DNA of 64,000 nt from Pseudomonas sp. JQ170C (GCF_035581345.1 NZ_CP141608.1:3130501-3194500), one strand, 5' to 3'; positions 34,003 to 43,256 are shown, counted from the stretch's first letter. The notes: generated by a model from the sequence alone, not told the origin. Made by a program: numbers and translations.

Positions 34003-34183
34003 GCCACGCTATCCGGAGGCGTCCCCGGACTGCCGTCGATAAAAACAAAATAGCCCTTTGTTTTCAGTCGCTTGTCTCTTCGAGACGGGCCGCCGGAATC
34101 CGGAACTCGCGCACTCGCCCGCTCTTTATACTCGCCGTACGAACGACCTCGCCTACAACAACAATGCCAAGAGGAACTGAGCG

Positions 34184-35743
34184 ATGAGCATCGAATGCGC
34201 GCCTATGAACGGCGCAGAAAGCCTGGTCCGCACGCTGCTGGAATCAGGCGTCGACACCTGCTTCGCCAACCCCGGCACCAGCGAAATGCACTTTGTTGCC
34301 GCCCTGGATCGTGTGCCCGGCATGCGCTGCGTACTGGGCCTGTTCGAGGGGGTCGTCACCGGGGCGGCCGATGGCTATGCGCGCATCGCCGGCAAGCCGG
34401 CGGCAACGCTGCTGCACTGCGGCCCGGGCCTGGCGAACGGCCTGGCCAATCTGCACAACGCACGGCGGGCGAACTCGCCGGTGCTCAACATCATCGGCGA
34501 CCACGCCACCCATCACCGCCAGTACGACACGCCGCTGACCGCCGACGTCGAAGGCTGGGCGCGGCCGGTGTCGGTATGGACGCGCACCGTTACCGAGGCC
34601 GGCGCCGTCGGCTCCGCCGCAGCGGCGGCCCTCCAGGCAGCCTGTACCGCACCGGGCGGCGTCGCCAGCCTGATCCTGCCCTCCGACGTCAGTTGGGATG
34701 CCGGGGGCCAGGTCGCCGCGCCCTTGCCGGCGATTCCCCCGCCACGCGTGTGCCCCGATGCCGTGCTGAAGGCCGCCCGAACCTTGCGCAGCGGACGCTC
34801 TTGCCTGTTGCTGCTGGGCGGCAGCGCCCTCGCCGAGGAGGCCCTGGCCGATGCCCACCGCATCGCCGCGGCGACGGGCGCGCAGCTGCTGTGTTGCGTG
34901 CAGAATGCGCGCATCCCCCGTGGCCGTGGCCGCTTCGACATCGAGCGCATGCCCTACTTCGGTGATGCCGCGCGCGCCCGGCTTGCCGGCATCGCCGAGA
35001 TCATCCTGGTCGGCGCCCCGCCGCCGGCGAATTTCTTCGCCTATCCGGGCAAGCCATCGCGGCCCTATGCCGACGATACGGCGGTCCAGGTGCTGGCGCG
35101 CCCGGAACAGGATCTGGCCGACGCCCTGCGCTGCCTCGCCGAAGAACTGGCGGCGCCGCCACTGGCGCCCCCGCAGGCGAGTGCCGACATCCGGCCCGGC
35201 AGCGGCCCGCTCAGTTCAGCAGCGGTGGCGCAATCGCTGTGCGCCCTGCTCCCGGAGCACGCCATCGTGGTCGACGAGGCCGCGACCTTCGGCCATGCGT
35301 TCTACCCGGGAACCCGGCAGGCCGCCGCCCATGACTGGCTGCAGAATACCGGCGGCGCCATTGGCCACGGTCTGCCGATGGCCGTTGGCGCCGCCGTCGC
35401 CGCCCCCGGTCGGCGGGTGATTGCCCTGCAGGCCGACGGTTCCGGCATGTACACGCCCCAGGCGCTGTGGACCCTGGCCCGCGAGTGCCTGGACGTCACC
35501 GTGGTTATTTTCGCCAACCGCAAGTACGCCATCCTCCAGCACGAACTGGCCAGCGTCGGCGCCACCGCCGGTGCGACCGCCATGAGCATGCTCGACCTGA
35601 GTAACCCGGACCTGGACTGGGTACAGCTCGCCACCGGCATGGGCGTAGACGCCGCGAAGACCGACAGCATGGAGGGCTTCAATACCCTGTTCGCCATGGC
35701 CAACCAACGCCCTGGCCCGTTCCTGATCGAGCTGGTGGTATGA
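34184..35743 (+). CDS. ThDP-dependent enzyme (acetolactate synthase-like / benzoylformate decarboxylase-like)
   Basis: This 519-aa protein has the three-domain ThDP fold. The N-terminal pyrimidine domain carries PGTSEMHF and the catalytic Glu55 in GLFEGVVTGAADGYAR. A central domain follows. The C-terminal pyrophosphate domain has the cofactor motif ALQADGSGMYTPQALWTLA and ends the motif at FANRKY. Such enzymes decarboxylate 2-oxo acids or cleave 2-hydroxyacyl-CoA. No FAD-site hallmark was recognised, so the exact reaction is open. The start has AGGAAC 6 bp upstream. It is divergent from the iron alcohol dehydrogenase, which could reduce an aldehyde product, and is followed by an MFS transporter. 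Confidence 0.8.
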   Translation: MSIECAPMNGAESLVRTLLESGVDTCFANPGTSEMHFVAALDRVPGMRCVLGLFEGVVTGAADGYARIAGKPAATLLHCGPGLANGLANLHNARRANSPVLNIIGDHATHHRQYDTPLTADVEGWARPVSVWTRTVTEAGAVGSAAAAALQAACTAPGGVASLILPSDVSWDAGGQVAAPLPAIPPPRVCPDAVLKAARTLRSGRSCLLLLGGSALAEEALADAHRIAAATGAQLLCCVQNARIPRGRGRFDIERMPYFGDAARARLAGIAEIILVGAPPPANFFAYPGKPSRPYADDTAVQVLARPEQDLADALRCLAEELAAPPLAPPQASADIRPGSGPLSSAAVAQSLCALLPEHAIVVDEAATFGHAFYPGTRQAAAHDWLQNTGGAIGHGLPMAVGAAVAAPGRRVIALQADGSGMYTPQALWTLARECLDVTVVIFANRKYAILQHELASVGATAGATAMSMLDLSNPDLDWVQLATGMGVDAAKTDSMEGFNTLFAMANQRPGPFLIELVV

Positions 35744-35867
35744 AGGCCTCAACCTGACCCTGCCCGCCCAAACCACGCTTTTCGTCTGCGCAGCCCGCCG
35801 CTGCGCCCCTCCCAAGCACAACGAGCGCGCCCACCGCGCTGGACCGAACCATGAACGGGAACGACCT

Positions 35868-37187
35868 ATGAACGACACCCTTTCGCACGCCCCGGACACC
35901 GCTTGCGCCCCTCCGCTTGCAACGCGCGTCTACGCCAAAGTGTTATGGCGCCTGATGCCCTTTCTGATGCTGGCCTTCATCGTCAACGCCATCGACCGGA
36001 TAAACCTGTCGTTCGCCAAGCTGCGCATGGCCGAGGACATCGTGCTCAGCGACGCCGCCTACGGTATTGGCGCGGGGATCTTCTACCTGGGCTACATCCT
36101 TTTCGAGGTGCCCAGCAATCTGTACATGCAGCGTGTCGGCGCTCGCCGCACCCTGACCCGGATCATGTTGCTGTGGGGTGCGGTGACCGTGGCGACGGCC
36201 TTCGTCACCACGGCCAACCAACTGATCGCTGCACGCTTCCTGCTGGGGGTGGCAGAGGCCGGGTTCTTCCCCGGGATCATCCTGTACCTGACCTACTGGC
36301 TGCCGGCATCCCTGCGCGGACGCGTCACGGCCGGGCTGTTGATGTCGGGCATGGTGGCCGGCATCATCTGCGGGCCGCTGTCGGGCGTGATCATGGCCCA
36401 CATGGATGGCTGGCTGGGCTTCAAGGACTGGCAAGTGCTGTTCATTCTGACCGGTGCCCCCACCCTGATACTGGGCGTGTTCGGCTGGTTCTGGCTGACG
36501 GATCGTCCCGAGCACTCCAATTGGCTGACCGACGACGAAAAGCGCCAGATCGCCCAGGCGATTTCCAGTGAGCCGGGCCCGGTCAGCAGCCATTTCGGCG
36601 GTGTGCTGCGCGAGCCGCGCCTGTACATTGCCGGGCTGGTCTACTTCTGCATCTACAGCGGCTCGAACACTGTCACCTACTGGATTCCGACGCTGATCCA
36701 GGGCTTCGGGCTGCATGACCTGAAACTGATCGGCGTGCTCGCGGCCCTGCCGTTTCTCGTCGCCCTGTGCGCCATGTACCTGCTGGGGCGCAGTTCCGAC
36801 CTGCACATGGAGCGCCGCTGGCACCTGGGCCTGACCATGCTGGTGGGTGCCGGCAGCTTTGCCCTGCTGGGGATGCTGCACGGCAATGTGACGCTGGCGA
36901 TCGTGCTCATGAGCCTCGGTTCGGCCGCCGCGCTGTCGGCCATCCCGCTGTTCTGGACCATCCCTCCGGCACTGCTGGACAAGGCCGGCGCCGCCGGCGG
37001 CATTGCGATCATCAGCAGCCTGGGCAACCTTGCCGGGGTGCTGAGCCAGGCTACGGTCGGGGCAATCAAGTCGGCCAGCGGCAGCCTGTATCTGGCCTTC
37101 GATGTGATGGCCGTGGTGATGGTGATCGGGGCGCTGGTCCTGCTGATCGGCATTCCCGCGCACTGCCTCAAGGAAGGGCGCGGTTGA
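35868..37187 (+). CDS. MFS transporter, anion:cation symporter (ACS) family
   Basis: This 439-aa membrane protein has about twelve hydrophobic segments. The pattern (FIVNAIDRINLSFAK in helix 1, FEVPSNLYMQRVGARR, GVAEAGFFPGIILYLTYWLP) is that of the ACS family, which imports carboxylates such as phthalate, hydroxyphenylacetate or hexuronates with protons. It lies 124 bp after the ThDP gene in the same direction and most likely imports that enzyme's acid precursor. It ends 16 bp before the convergent hydrolase gene. Confidence 0.88.
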   Translation: MNDTLSHAPDTACAPPLATRVYAKVLWRLMPFLMLAFIVNAIDRINLSFAKLRMAEDIVLSDAAYGIGAGIFYLGYILFEVPSNLYMQRVGARRTLTRIMLLWGAVTVATAFVTTANQLIAARFLLGVAEAGFFPGIILYLTYWLPASLRGRVTAGLLMSGMVAGIICGPLSGVIMAHMDGWLGFKDWQVLFILTGAPTLILGVFGWFWLTDRPEHSNWLTDDEKRQIAQAISSEPGPVSSHFGGVLREPRLYIAGLVYFCIYSGSNTVTYWIPTLIQGFGLHDLKLIGVLAALPFLVALCAMYLLGRSSDLHMERRWHLGLTMLVGAGSFALLGMLHGNVTLAIVLMSLGSAAALSAIPLFWTIPPALLDKAGAAGGIAIISSLGNLAGVLSQATVGAIKSASGSLYLAFDVMAVVMVIGALVLLIGIPAHCLKEGRG

Positions 37188-37203
37188 GGAGCATCACGGC
37201 GCG

Positions 37204-38385
37204 CTACTCGCCGCAGTAGCGCTCCATCAGTTCGCCCATGCGGGCCAGGTACTCGCCACGGCCCAGGTGCAGGACGTGGTTGCCGGCAAACCAGTGCAGC
37301 GCGCTGCCCGGCCAGTGCCGGTGCAGCAGCCGCAGGTGGCGCGGCATCGTGACCCGGTCCCCGGCACCGCCAATGATCAGCATGCGTTCGCCGTCCAGGC
37401 ACGGGGTGTAGGTCAGGGGGTTGTGCACCGCCAGCAGGCCGCGCATTTCGGCCACGCCGATGCCCTGGCTGCGCATCAGCCGCGACAGCAACAGCCCGGT
37501 GGGCTGCCACTCAAGGAACACATCGACCGGGCTGACTGCAGGCACGATCGGCACGCACCAGGCCAGCCGCGGGTCGACGGCCGCCAGCAGCGCTGCGGTA
37601 TAGCCCCCCAGGGAAATGCCCGTCACACCGATCTGGCCGACACCGCGAGCCTGCAGATAATTGATGAACACCCGCAGGTCATGCACCGCATGCAGCGGCG
37701 CCTCGTTAAAGGCGACCAGGCCGTTGCCGAACAGCCCCTGGCCACTGAACCAGTTGCCCGGTTCGGCGCGCAGGCCGTGGTGCGGGTAGGTGAACAGCAG
37801 GATGTCATAGCCGCGCCGATAGAAACCGGCCAGCGACAGCGCGCGGGCATTGAGCCAGTGCGGGTCGGCGGCGAAGCCGTGGATGACGATCAGAGTCGGT
37901 CGCGGCCGGTCGCCGTGGCACCAGTGCTGGGCATGGGCGAAGGCGTTGCGCTGCATGGCCTCGAACTGCGGGCGGGCGAACGGATTGAGCGGTCGGAACG
38001 GGCTTTCAAAGCGTAACTGCAGGCGGCGGATGCCGTTGTCGGGCAACGGCCGCTGGGAAACGACGATGTCATCGGGCGGCGGCAGGAATACCCGCGAGGC
38101 GTCTGCGGCGCGGGCCAGGGGTTCGTAGAAGCGCAAGGCCTCGAACTCGCGCTGCAGGCGCCCGGGCCTGGACAGCGTCGCCAGGGCGCTGGCCGCCACG
38201 GTCGCCGACAATGAGGTGCGCATCACCCGTTCGATGGCCGCGCTGCCACGGATTTTCACCGGGTGGCGGGCATCCAGTTCGGTGCCATCGGCCTGGCGCG
38301 AGAAGTCTTCGGCCAAACGTTCCCACCAGGGCGCGGATGAACCTCCTGGCCCTGTGTCACTCACGCACTGCTCTTTACTCAACAC
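37204..38385 (-). CDS. Alpha/beta hydrolase
   Basis: The chosen GTG at 38385 follows AAGGAG by 5 bp, giving 393 aa; the longer frame runs through an operator. The hydrolase core shows the oxyanion region LIVIHGFAADPHWLNA, nucleophile elbow VTGISLGGY (Ser in GxSxG), an Asp in IIGGAGDRVTMPRH and a His in GNHVLHLGRGEYLA. There is no signal peptide, so it is cytoplasmic. An esterase, lipase or thioesterase activity is likely. It is divergent from a wax ester synthase and shares with it an upstream CCCCC-N9-GGGGG box (83 bp from its start), which makes lipid esters plausible substrates. Confidence 0.83.
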   Translation of the reverse strand: MLSKEQCVSDTGPGGSSAPWWERLAEDFSRQADGTELDARHPVKIRGSAAIERVMRTSLSATVAASALATLSRPGRLQREFEALRFYEPLARAADASRVFLPPPDDIVVSQRPLPDNGIRRLQLRFESPFRPLNPFARPQFEAMQRNAFAHAQHWCHGDRPRPTLIVIHGFAADPHWLNARALSLAGFYRRGYDILLFTYPHHGLRAEPGNWFSGQGLFGNGLVAFNEAPLHAVHDLRVFINYLQARGVGQIGVTGISLGGYTAALLAAVDPRLAWCVPIVPAVSPVDVFLEWQPTGLLLSRLMRSQGIGVAEMRGLLAVHNPLTYTPCLDGERMLIIGGAGDRVTMPRHLRLLHRHWPGSALHWFAGNHVLHLGRGEYLARMGELMERYCGE

Positions 38386-38468
38386 AAAGACTCCTTCGCT
38401 GGCCGAGGACCGGCTTCGCACCGCGCCCTCCGATAACCGCCAGCATAAAGACCCGCCTACCCCGCGTT

Positions 38469-38487
38469 CCCCCCCATTTGCAGGGGG
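38469..38487. promoter_or_regulatory. CCCCC-N9-GGGGG operator (site d), divergent region
   Basis: Seven C, ATTTGCA and five G form the box between the divergent hydrolase (start 83 bp away) and wax ester synthase (130 bp away). Both arms are intact. Confidence 0.6.
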
Positions 38488-38617
38488 ACGGCCCCACGGC
38501 GAATCGACCAACCTGCCTGCATCGACCTTCGTCGCATTGACGGGGCCCGTCCGAGCACGCGGTTCAGCTCCCGGGATTCAGCCAGTCCACCTCCACCACC
38601 CTGCGAGAGCTTTCACG

Positions 38618-40138
38618 ATGAGCAAACTGAGCGGGCAAGACGCCCTGTTCCTGAACGTCGATCGTCCCCATGCCGCGTCGCACTGCACCATGATCTACAT
38701 CTACGACCAGTCCACGGTCGAGGGGCAACGCCTGGGCTTTCGGCAGATCGTCCAGCATATCTGCGAGCGTCTGGACGTCTCGCCGGTGTTCAAGCGCAAG
38801 ATCGTCCAGGTGCCCTTCGGCCTGGGCTACCCCTACTGGGTGGAGGATGACCTGTTCGACATCGACTTCCACGTTCGCCATTTCGCCCTCCCCAAGCCCG
38901 GCGACTGGCGCCAGTTCTGCATCATGGTGTCGCGCATCCATGCCCGCTCCGTGGATCTGTCCCGGGCGCCCTGGGAGATGTACGTGATCGAGGGCCTGGA
39001 CAACATCGAAGGCATCCCCAAGGGCAGCTTCGCCATCCTCACCAAGTCTCACCATGCCGCCATGGACGGCGCCGCCGCGGCCGAACTGACCTGGGCCCTG
39101 CATGATCTGGCCGGCGCCCAGGGCAAGCCGGTTGCCGTGGTGGACAAAAAGCCCGCGCCGGCGAGCGTGCCGCTGCGCTGGCGCCCGCTGGACACCGTCA
39201 GCCGTATGCTCACCGACAACATCACCGCCTCCGCCCGCATGGCCAGGCCCCTGGTGCGGGTGCTGCCCAAGCTCACCGTGGCCAGCCTGCGCAAAGTGGC
39301 GCATACGGTGCTGGGCCGCGAAGGCGGCGCACCGCGCACCCGCTTCAACAGCAACGTGGTGTCCAGCCGGGTCTGGGATTCGGTCACACTCGAGCTGGCC
39401 GTGGTGAAACAGATCAAGAACCTGGTACCGGGCGCGACGGTCAACGATGCGGTCCTCGCTCTGGTCGGCGGGGCGATGCGTCGCTACCTGATGGCCAAGG
39501 ATGAACTGCCCGAGAAGTCATGCGTGACCCTGGCACCGGTCAACACCCGCCAGGGCAATGAATCCGTCGCCGCCGGCAATACGGTGTCGATGCTCACCTT
39601 CCCATTGGGCACCGACATCGAGGACCCGCTGGCCCGCTTGCAGGCGCTGCAGGCCGCCACTTCGCAATCCAAGGCAATCCAGAATGCGGTAGGCGCGAGC
39701 GACCTGACCAACCTGCAAAAATTCGCGCCTCCGGCCACCCTGGGCCTGGCCGGGCGCCTCGCGACGCTGATGGGGATGGGCGGCAAGGGCCCGGTGGTGC
39801 TGCACAACTGCATGGTGACCAACGTCCCGGGCCCCAACGTGCCGCTCTACATGCTCGGCGCCAAGCTGGTGTACTGGTGCGGCGTGGGCCCGCTGGTGGA
39901 TGGCCTGTCGCTGATCTGGAACCCCACCAGCTACTGCGACAAGATGTTCATCTCACTGACCAGCTCACCCAACGTCGTTCCCGACCAGGATTTCCTTGCG
40001 CAGTGCCTCAGGGATTCCTATGAGGAAATGCAGGCGCTGGCCAACGCCGCCGCGCAGACGCTGCCCAAGGCGGCGAAACCGCGTCGTGCCGGCCGACGCG
40101 CTGCCGCACCCACGCCCGACGACAGTCAGACGCTCTAG
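38618..40138 (+). CDS. Wax ester synthase / diacylglycerol acyltransferase (WS/DGAT)
   Basis: ATG at 38618 (GAGAG upstream) gives 506 aa; the long in-frame extension to 38216 overlaps the divergent hydrolase and is rejected. The WS/DGAT active-site motif HHxxxDG is seen as HHAAMDG at 145-151. Further family blocks are PRAPWEMYVIEGL-like SRAPWEMYVIEGL, the central NDAVLALVGGAMRRYL and the C-terminal NVPGPNVPLYMLGAKL. The enzyme esterifies acyl-CoA with a fatty alcohol or diacylglycerol. The last 25 residues are a basic Arg/Ala-rich tail. Convergent with ligase 2; a hairpin terminator separates them. Wax-ester genes are unusual next to catabolic operons. Confidence 0.9.
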   Translation: MSKLSGQDALFLNVDRPHAASHCTMIYIYDQSTVEGQRLGFRQIVQHICERLDVSPVFKRKIVQVPFGLGYPYWVEDDLFDIDFHVRHFALPKPGDWRQFCIMVSRIHARSVDLSRAPWEMYVIEGLDNIEGIPKGSFAILTKSHHAAMDGAAAAELTWALHDLAGAQGKPVAVVDKKPAPASVPLRWRPLDTVSRMLTDNITASARMARPLVRVLPKLTVASLRKVAHTVLGREGGAPRTRFNSNVVSSRVWDSVTLELAVVKQIKNLVPGATVNDAVLALVGGAMRRYLMAKDELPEKSCVTLAPVNTRQGNESVAAGNTVSMLTFPLGTDIEDPLARLQALQAATSQSKAIQNAVGASDLTNLQKFAPPATLGLAGRLATLMGMGGKGPVVLHNCMVTNVPGPNVPLYMLGAKLVYWCGVGPLVDGLSLIWNPTSYCDKMFISLTSSPNVVPDQDFLAQCLRDSYEEMQALANAAAQTLPKAAKPRRAGRRAAAPTPDDSQTL

Positions 40139-40148
40139 CCGTGAGCGC

Positions 40149-40179
40149 CCTGCCCGCCTGCGCAGTGCAGACGGGCAGG
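40149..40179. terminator. Hairpin between convergent genes
   Basis: CCTGCCCG / CGGGCAGG arms extended by CTGC / GCAG make an interrupted stem between the stops at 40138 and 40186. There is no long T-run. Position suggests a bidirectional terminator. Confidence 0.6.
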
Positions 40180-40185
40180 ACGCAC

Positions 40186-41757
40186 TCAGGAAACCGACCT
40201 GGCCTGATCCTTCCAGTACTTGTCACGCACCTGGCGGCGCAGCACCTTGCCCACCGGGCTGATCGGCAGCTCATTGACCAGCACCACCGACTTGGGCGCC
40301 TTGAAACGTCCCAGCCGGGCCTTGACGTGCTCGATCAGCGCCTCCAGCGAAGGTTGCGTACCAGCCCTGGCCACCACTTCGGCATGCACCGCCTCGCCCC
40401 ATTGCGCGTGGGGAATGCCCACCACAGCCGACAGCGCCACGTCCGGATGGGCATTGAGCGCCGCCTCCACCTCGACCGCATAGACGTTGAAGCCGCCGGT
40501 GATGATCATGTCTTTCTTGCGATCGACGATGAACAGATACCCCTGCTCGTCGATGTAGCCCAGGTCACCCGACTTCCAGAAGCCCTCGGTGAACTCGGCC
40601 GCGGTCGCTTCGGGGTTGCCGTGGTAGCCGCCGATGGTGGCCCGGCTGCGCAGCCACACTTCGCCCGTGCCGCCCGCGTCGAGCTCAAAGCCGTGCTCGT
40701 CGACGATCATCACCTCGACCCCTGGCGCCACCCGGCCGGCCGACGCCAGCCGGCCCGCTTCGCTGGCCAGCAAGTGGTCGGCTTTGCCCAGGGTCGCGAC
40801 CGGCTGCAGGCACTCGGTGGCGCCGTAGATCTGCACAAAGAGGTTGCCAAAGCGTTGTTGCAACTGCGCAAGCCTGCTCGGGCTCATGGGCGCAGCGCCG
40901 TAGTAGACGGTCTGCAGACTGGAGAGGTCATGATCGGTGGCGGCCGGCAGGTCCAGCAGGCGATACAACAGGGTCGGCACCAGCGAGCCGACCGTCACCC
41001 GTTCGGCCTCGATGTTGCGGCACCACAGGGCCAGGTCCGGGGCGTTCTGGGTGAGCGTGCAACCGCCGCGGAACAGGGTCGCCAACAGGCTCAACCCCGA
41101 GCCATGGCTGATCGGCGCCATGTGCAGCAGGCGGGTTGCGGCATCGAAGGCCTGCTCGCTCTCGGCATAGAACGCGTCACGGCAGGCCAGCCAGTTGTCC
41201 AGGGTGTACTGGGCGCACTTGCTCTTGCCGGTGGTGCCGCCGGTGAAGCGGTAGACCAGGACGTCCTCGCGCGTATCACTCTGTATGCCCGGGTCGTGGT
41301 CGCCGATGCCCTCCAGCAGCGCATCGAAACTGTACAGCCCCTCGCGTGGGACAGCCGGCGGGTCCATGCACACCACCGTAATGCCTGCGGCGTGCAGCCA
41401 GTCGAAGTAGCGCTCGAGCAGCAGGTTCTCCAGGAACACCACCTTGGGCCGCAGCAACTCGACCTGGGCCCTGTGCTCGTCCTGCGCGTCACGCAGGTTG
41501 GTGTAGGCCACGGCCGCCTCGCCCTTGAGCGCGGTCCAGGTGTGCAGCAGCGACAGGTTATCGTTCTCCAGCATGCACAGGTAAACGTCACCGCGCCTGA
41601 GCTGCAGCCGCTCGCGCATCATGTTGACGATTCGGTTGGTCAGCCGGTGAAGCCCGGCAAAGCTGTAGCGGCGGTTGCGCTCGATGTTGACCAGCGCCTC
41701 ATGATCGCCGTAGCGAAGGGCGAGCTGGGCGAAGGTGCGTGCGAAGTTCATCTTCAT
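40186..41757 (-). CDS. AMP-forming acyl-CoA synthetase (ligase 2)
   Basis: ATG at 41757 has GAGG 6 bp upstream and gives 523 aa. The P-loop reads FTGGTTGKSKCAQYT, unusual in having Ser for Pro and Cys for Gly compared with the common TGxPKG. Other motifs are standard: IYGATE, KSGDLGYIDEQGYLFIVDRK, ITGGFNVYAVEVE and the catalytic Lys in PISPVGKVLRRQVR. It should form an acyl- or aryl-CoA. It is the last gene of a six-gene operon (thiolase, two MaoC proteins, SDR, DUF2889, ligase) and overlaps DUF2889 by 59 bp, so the operon carries both activation and later steps for one substrate. Confidence 0.88.
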   Translation of the reverse strand: MKMNFARTFAQLALRYGDHEALVNIERNRRYSFAGLHRLTNRIVNMMRERLQLRRGDVYLCMLENDNLSLLHTWTALKGEAAVAYTNLRDAQDEHRAQVELLRPKVVFLENLLLERYFDWLHAAGITVVCMDPPAVPREGLYSFDALLEGIGDHDPGIQSDTREDVLVYRFTGGTTGKSKCAQYTLDNWLACRDAFYAESEQAFDAATRLLHMAPISHGSGLSLLATLFRGGCTLTQNAPDLALWCRNIEAERVTVGSLVPTLLYRLLDLPAATDHDLSSLQTVYYGAAPMSPSRLAQLQQRFGNLFVQIYGATECLQPVATLGKADHLLASEAGRLASAGRVAPGVEVMIVDEHGFELDAGGTGEVWLRSRATIGGYHGNPEATAAEFTEGFWKSGDLGYIDEQGYLFIVDRKKDMIITGGFNVYAVEVEAALNAHPDVALSAVVGIPHAQWGEAVHAEVVARAGTQPSLEALIEHVKARLGRFKAPKSVVLVNELPISPVGKVLRRQVRDKYWKDQARSVS

Positions 41758-42355
41758 CAGGGGCCTCATGCGGGTTATGAGCCCCGGCGTCATTGCCGGG
41801 ACGCCACTCGTTGACGCGGCGCGCGGCGTCGCCATCGGGGTGGTAGGCATGGCAGGTGCCAATCACCCAGTGATCCGGCATCTTGAAATCCGGATCAGTC
41901 GCGGCACGCTCGCGCAGGCGCTTTTGCATCACGGGGGCCAGGGTCTGGATGGCGGTGGTTGCCATCGGCCCGAGCATTTCGGTGAGGTGGGTACAGCCCT
42001 TCAATCCGCCGACACGTTCTGCGACCCGCTGCTTGAAGCCAGGGCCGATGCGCAGCCCCACCAATGCCGCGTAGGCCCGGTTGACCTGACCGCACACCGG
42101 TGTGGGCGCCTTTTCGGTAACGGCGGTGAGCTGGCGGATTTCCATGTTCAGGTCGAGGGTCATGGTGATGCGCATGTAATGCAGCACACCATCGGCGGGA
42201 ACCGTGTTGTAGACAAACTGGGTGGCGATGCCTTTGGTATCGAGCAGGCATCCTTCGATATCGAACAGGCCATCCTCGCGCTCATAACCGCTGCAGACCA
42301 CCTTGCGGGTGTGCAGCAGGCGTCGCTTGGGATGACCGGAAATGGGCACTGCCAT
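41699..42355 (-). CDS. DUF2889 domain protein
   Basis: This roughly 218-aa protein shows the DUF2889 core: RRLLHTRKVVCSGYERED, GLFDIEGCLLDTKG, then a conserved Cys-rich/His region (GGLKGCTHLTEMLGPMATTA) near the middle. ATG at 42355 lies 9 bp from GGAG; an ATG two codons upstream is too close to it. The acidic C-terminal tail overlaps the ligase start by 59 bp on the same strand, in a different frame, implying coupled translation. The family is of unknown function but recurs in steroid/aromatic CoA catabolic clusters. No signal peptide is seen. Confidence 0.8.
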   Translation of the reverse strand: MAVPISGHPKRRLLHTRKVVCSGYEREDGLFDIEGCLLDTKGIATQFVYNTVPADGVLHYMRITMTLDLNMEIRQLTAVTEKAPTPVCGQVNRAYAALVGLRIGPGFKQRVAERVGGLKGCTHLTEMLGPMATTAIQTLAPVMQKRLRERAATDPDFKMPDHWVIGTCHAYHPDGDAARRVNEWRPGNDAGAHNPHEAPDEDELRTHLRPARPSLRRS

Positions 42356-42403
42356 GGCCATGCACTCCAGCAAGGCGGAGCGCCGAAACGCCCCGCCGGG
42401 TTC

Positions 42404-43231
42404 TCAGACGTTACCCAGGCCACCGCCGCAGACCAGGACCTGGCCGCTGACGTAATCGGACTCCGGAATGCAGAACAGGTACACGGCACCGGCCGCTTCC
42501 TCGGTGTTGCCCGGACGCCCCAGCGGAATCATGCTCTTGGACTGCTCGACAATCGCCGGGCTGATGCCCACCTTGATCTCGCGACCTTCGATGTTGATGA
42601 AATGCGGATCGCCTTCCACCGGCTGCGTCTGGCGGGTTTCGATGTGGCCGAAGGCAACAGCGTTGACGGTGACCTTCATGCGTCCCCACTCCTTGGCCAG
42701 GCACTTGGTCATGCCCAACACGCCGGCCTTGGCCGTCGAGTAGTTGACCTGGCCCGGGTTGCCGCCCGCGGAGGTGGACGCGATGTTGACCACCTTGCGA
42801 TTGACCACGCGACCTTCGGCGGCCTCTTTCTTGGCCATGGCGCTGATGATCGGCTGGGCAGCACGCAGGATGCGGAACGGCGCCGTGATGTGGCAGTCGA
42901 TGATCGCGTACCACTGCTCGTCGCTCATCTTCTGGATCACGTTGTCCCAGGTGTAGCCGGCGTTGTTGACGATGATGTCGATGGTGCCGTAGTTGTCGAC
43001 GGCGGTCTTGACGAAGCGGTCGGCGAAATCCACCGCAGTGACGCTGCCCACGCAGGCAACGGCTTCGCCGCCCAGGGCACGGATTTGCGCAATCACTTCT
43101 TCAGCGGGGCCCGCGTCCAGGTCGTTGACCACCACGCGCGCGCCGTCACTGGCCAGTTTCAGCGCGACACTGCGCCCGATGCCACGACCGGAGCCGGTGA
43201 CCAGGGCAACTTTGCCTTCGAGCTTTTTCAT
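42404..43231 (-). CDS. Short-chain dehydrogenase (hydroxyacyl-CoA dehydrogenase candidate)
   Basis: This 275-aa SDR has TGSGRGIGRSVAL (cofactor loop), VVVNDLD with an Asp after beta-2 favouring NAD(H), NNAGYTWDNVI, the Ser-x-x..Tyr-x-x-x-Lys pair (NIASTSAG / NYSTAKAG) and GPG-like end GQVLVCGGGLGNV. It resembles 17beta-HSD10/MFE-2-type hydroxyacyl-CoA dehydrogenases. Position fits: it lies 25 bp downstream of the MaoC hydratase pair and in the same operon as an SCP2-type thiolase, so hydration, dehydrogenation and thiolysis are encoded together. A few extra residues (EIKV..IVEQSK) near 230 may form a substrate lid. Confidence 0.87.
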   Translation of the reverse strand: MKKLEGKVALVTGSGRGIGRSVALKLASDGARVVVNDLDAGPAEEVIAQIRALGGEAVACVGSVTAVDFADRFVKTAVDNYGTIDIIVNNAGYTWDNVIQKMSDEQWYAIIDCHITAPFRILRAAQPIISAMAKKEAAEGRVVNRKVVNIASTSAGGNPGQVNYSTAKAGVLGMTKCLAKEWGRMKVTVNAVAFGHIETRQTQPVEGDPHFINIEGREIKVGISPAIVEQSKSMIPLGRPGNTEEAAGAVYLFCIPESDYVSGQVLVCGGGLGNV

Positions 43232-43256
43232 GGGATGTTCCTTGTTCTTGTTGGGT

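Noticed and set aside
34184..35743. Calling the ThDP gene ilvB (acetolactate synthase)
   Set aside because: There is no small subunit gene or biosynthetic neighbour, and the context is catabolic. Only the fold and cofactor motifs are supported.
38216..38617. N-terminal extension of the wax ester synthase
   Set aside because: It overlaps the divergent hydrolase and operator site d. The WS/DGAT family starts at MSKLSGQDALFL.
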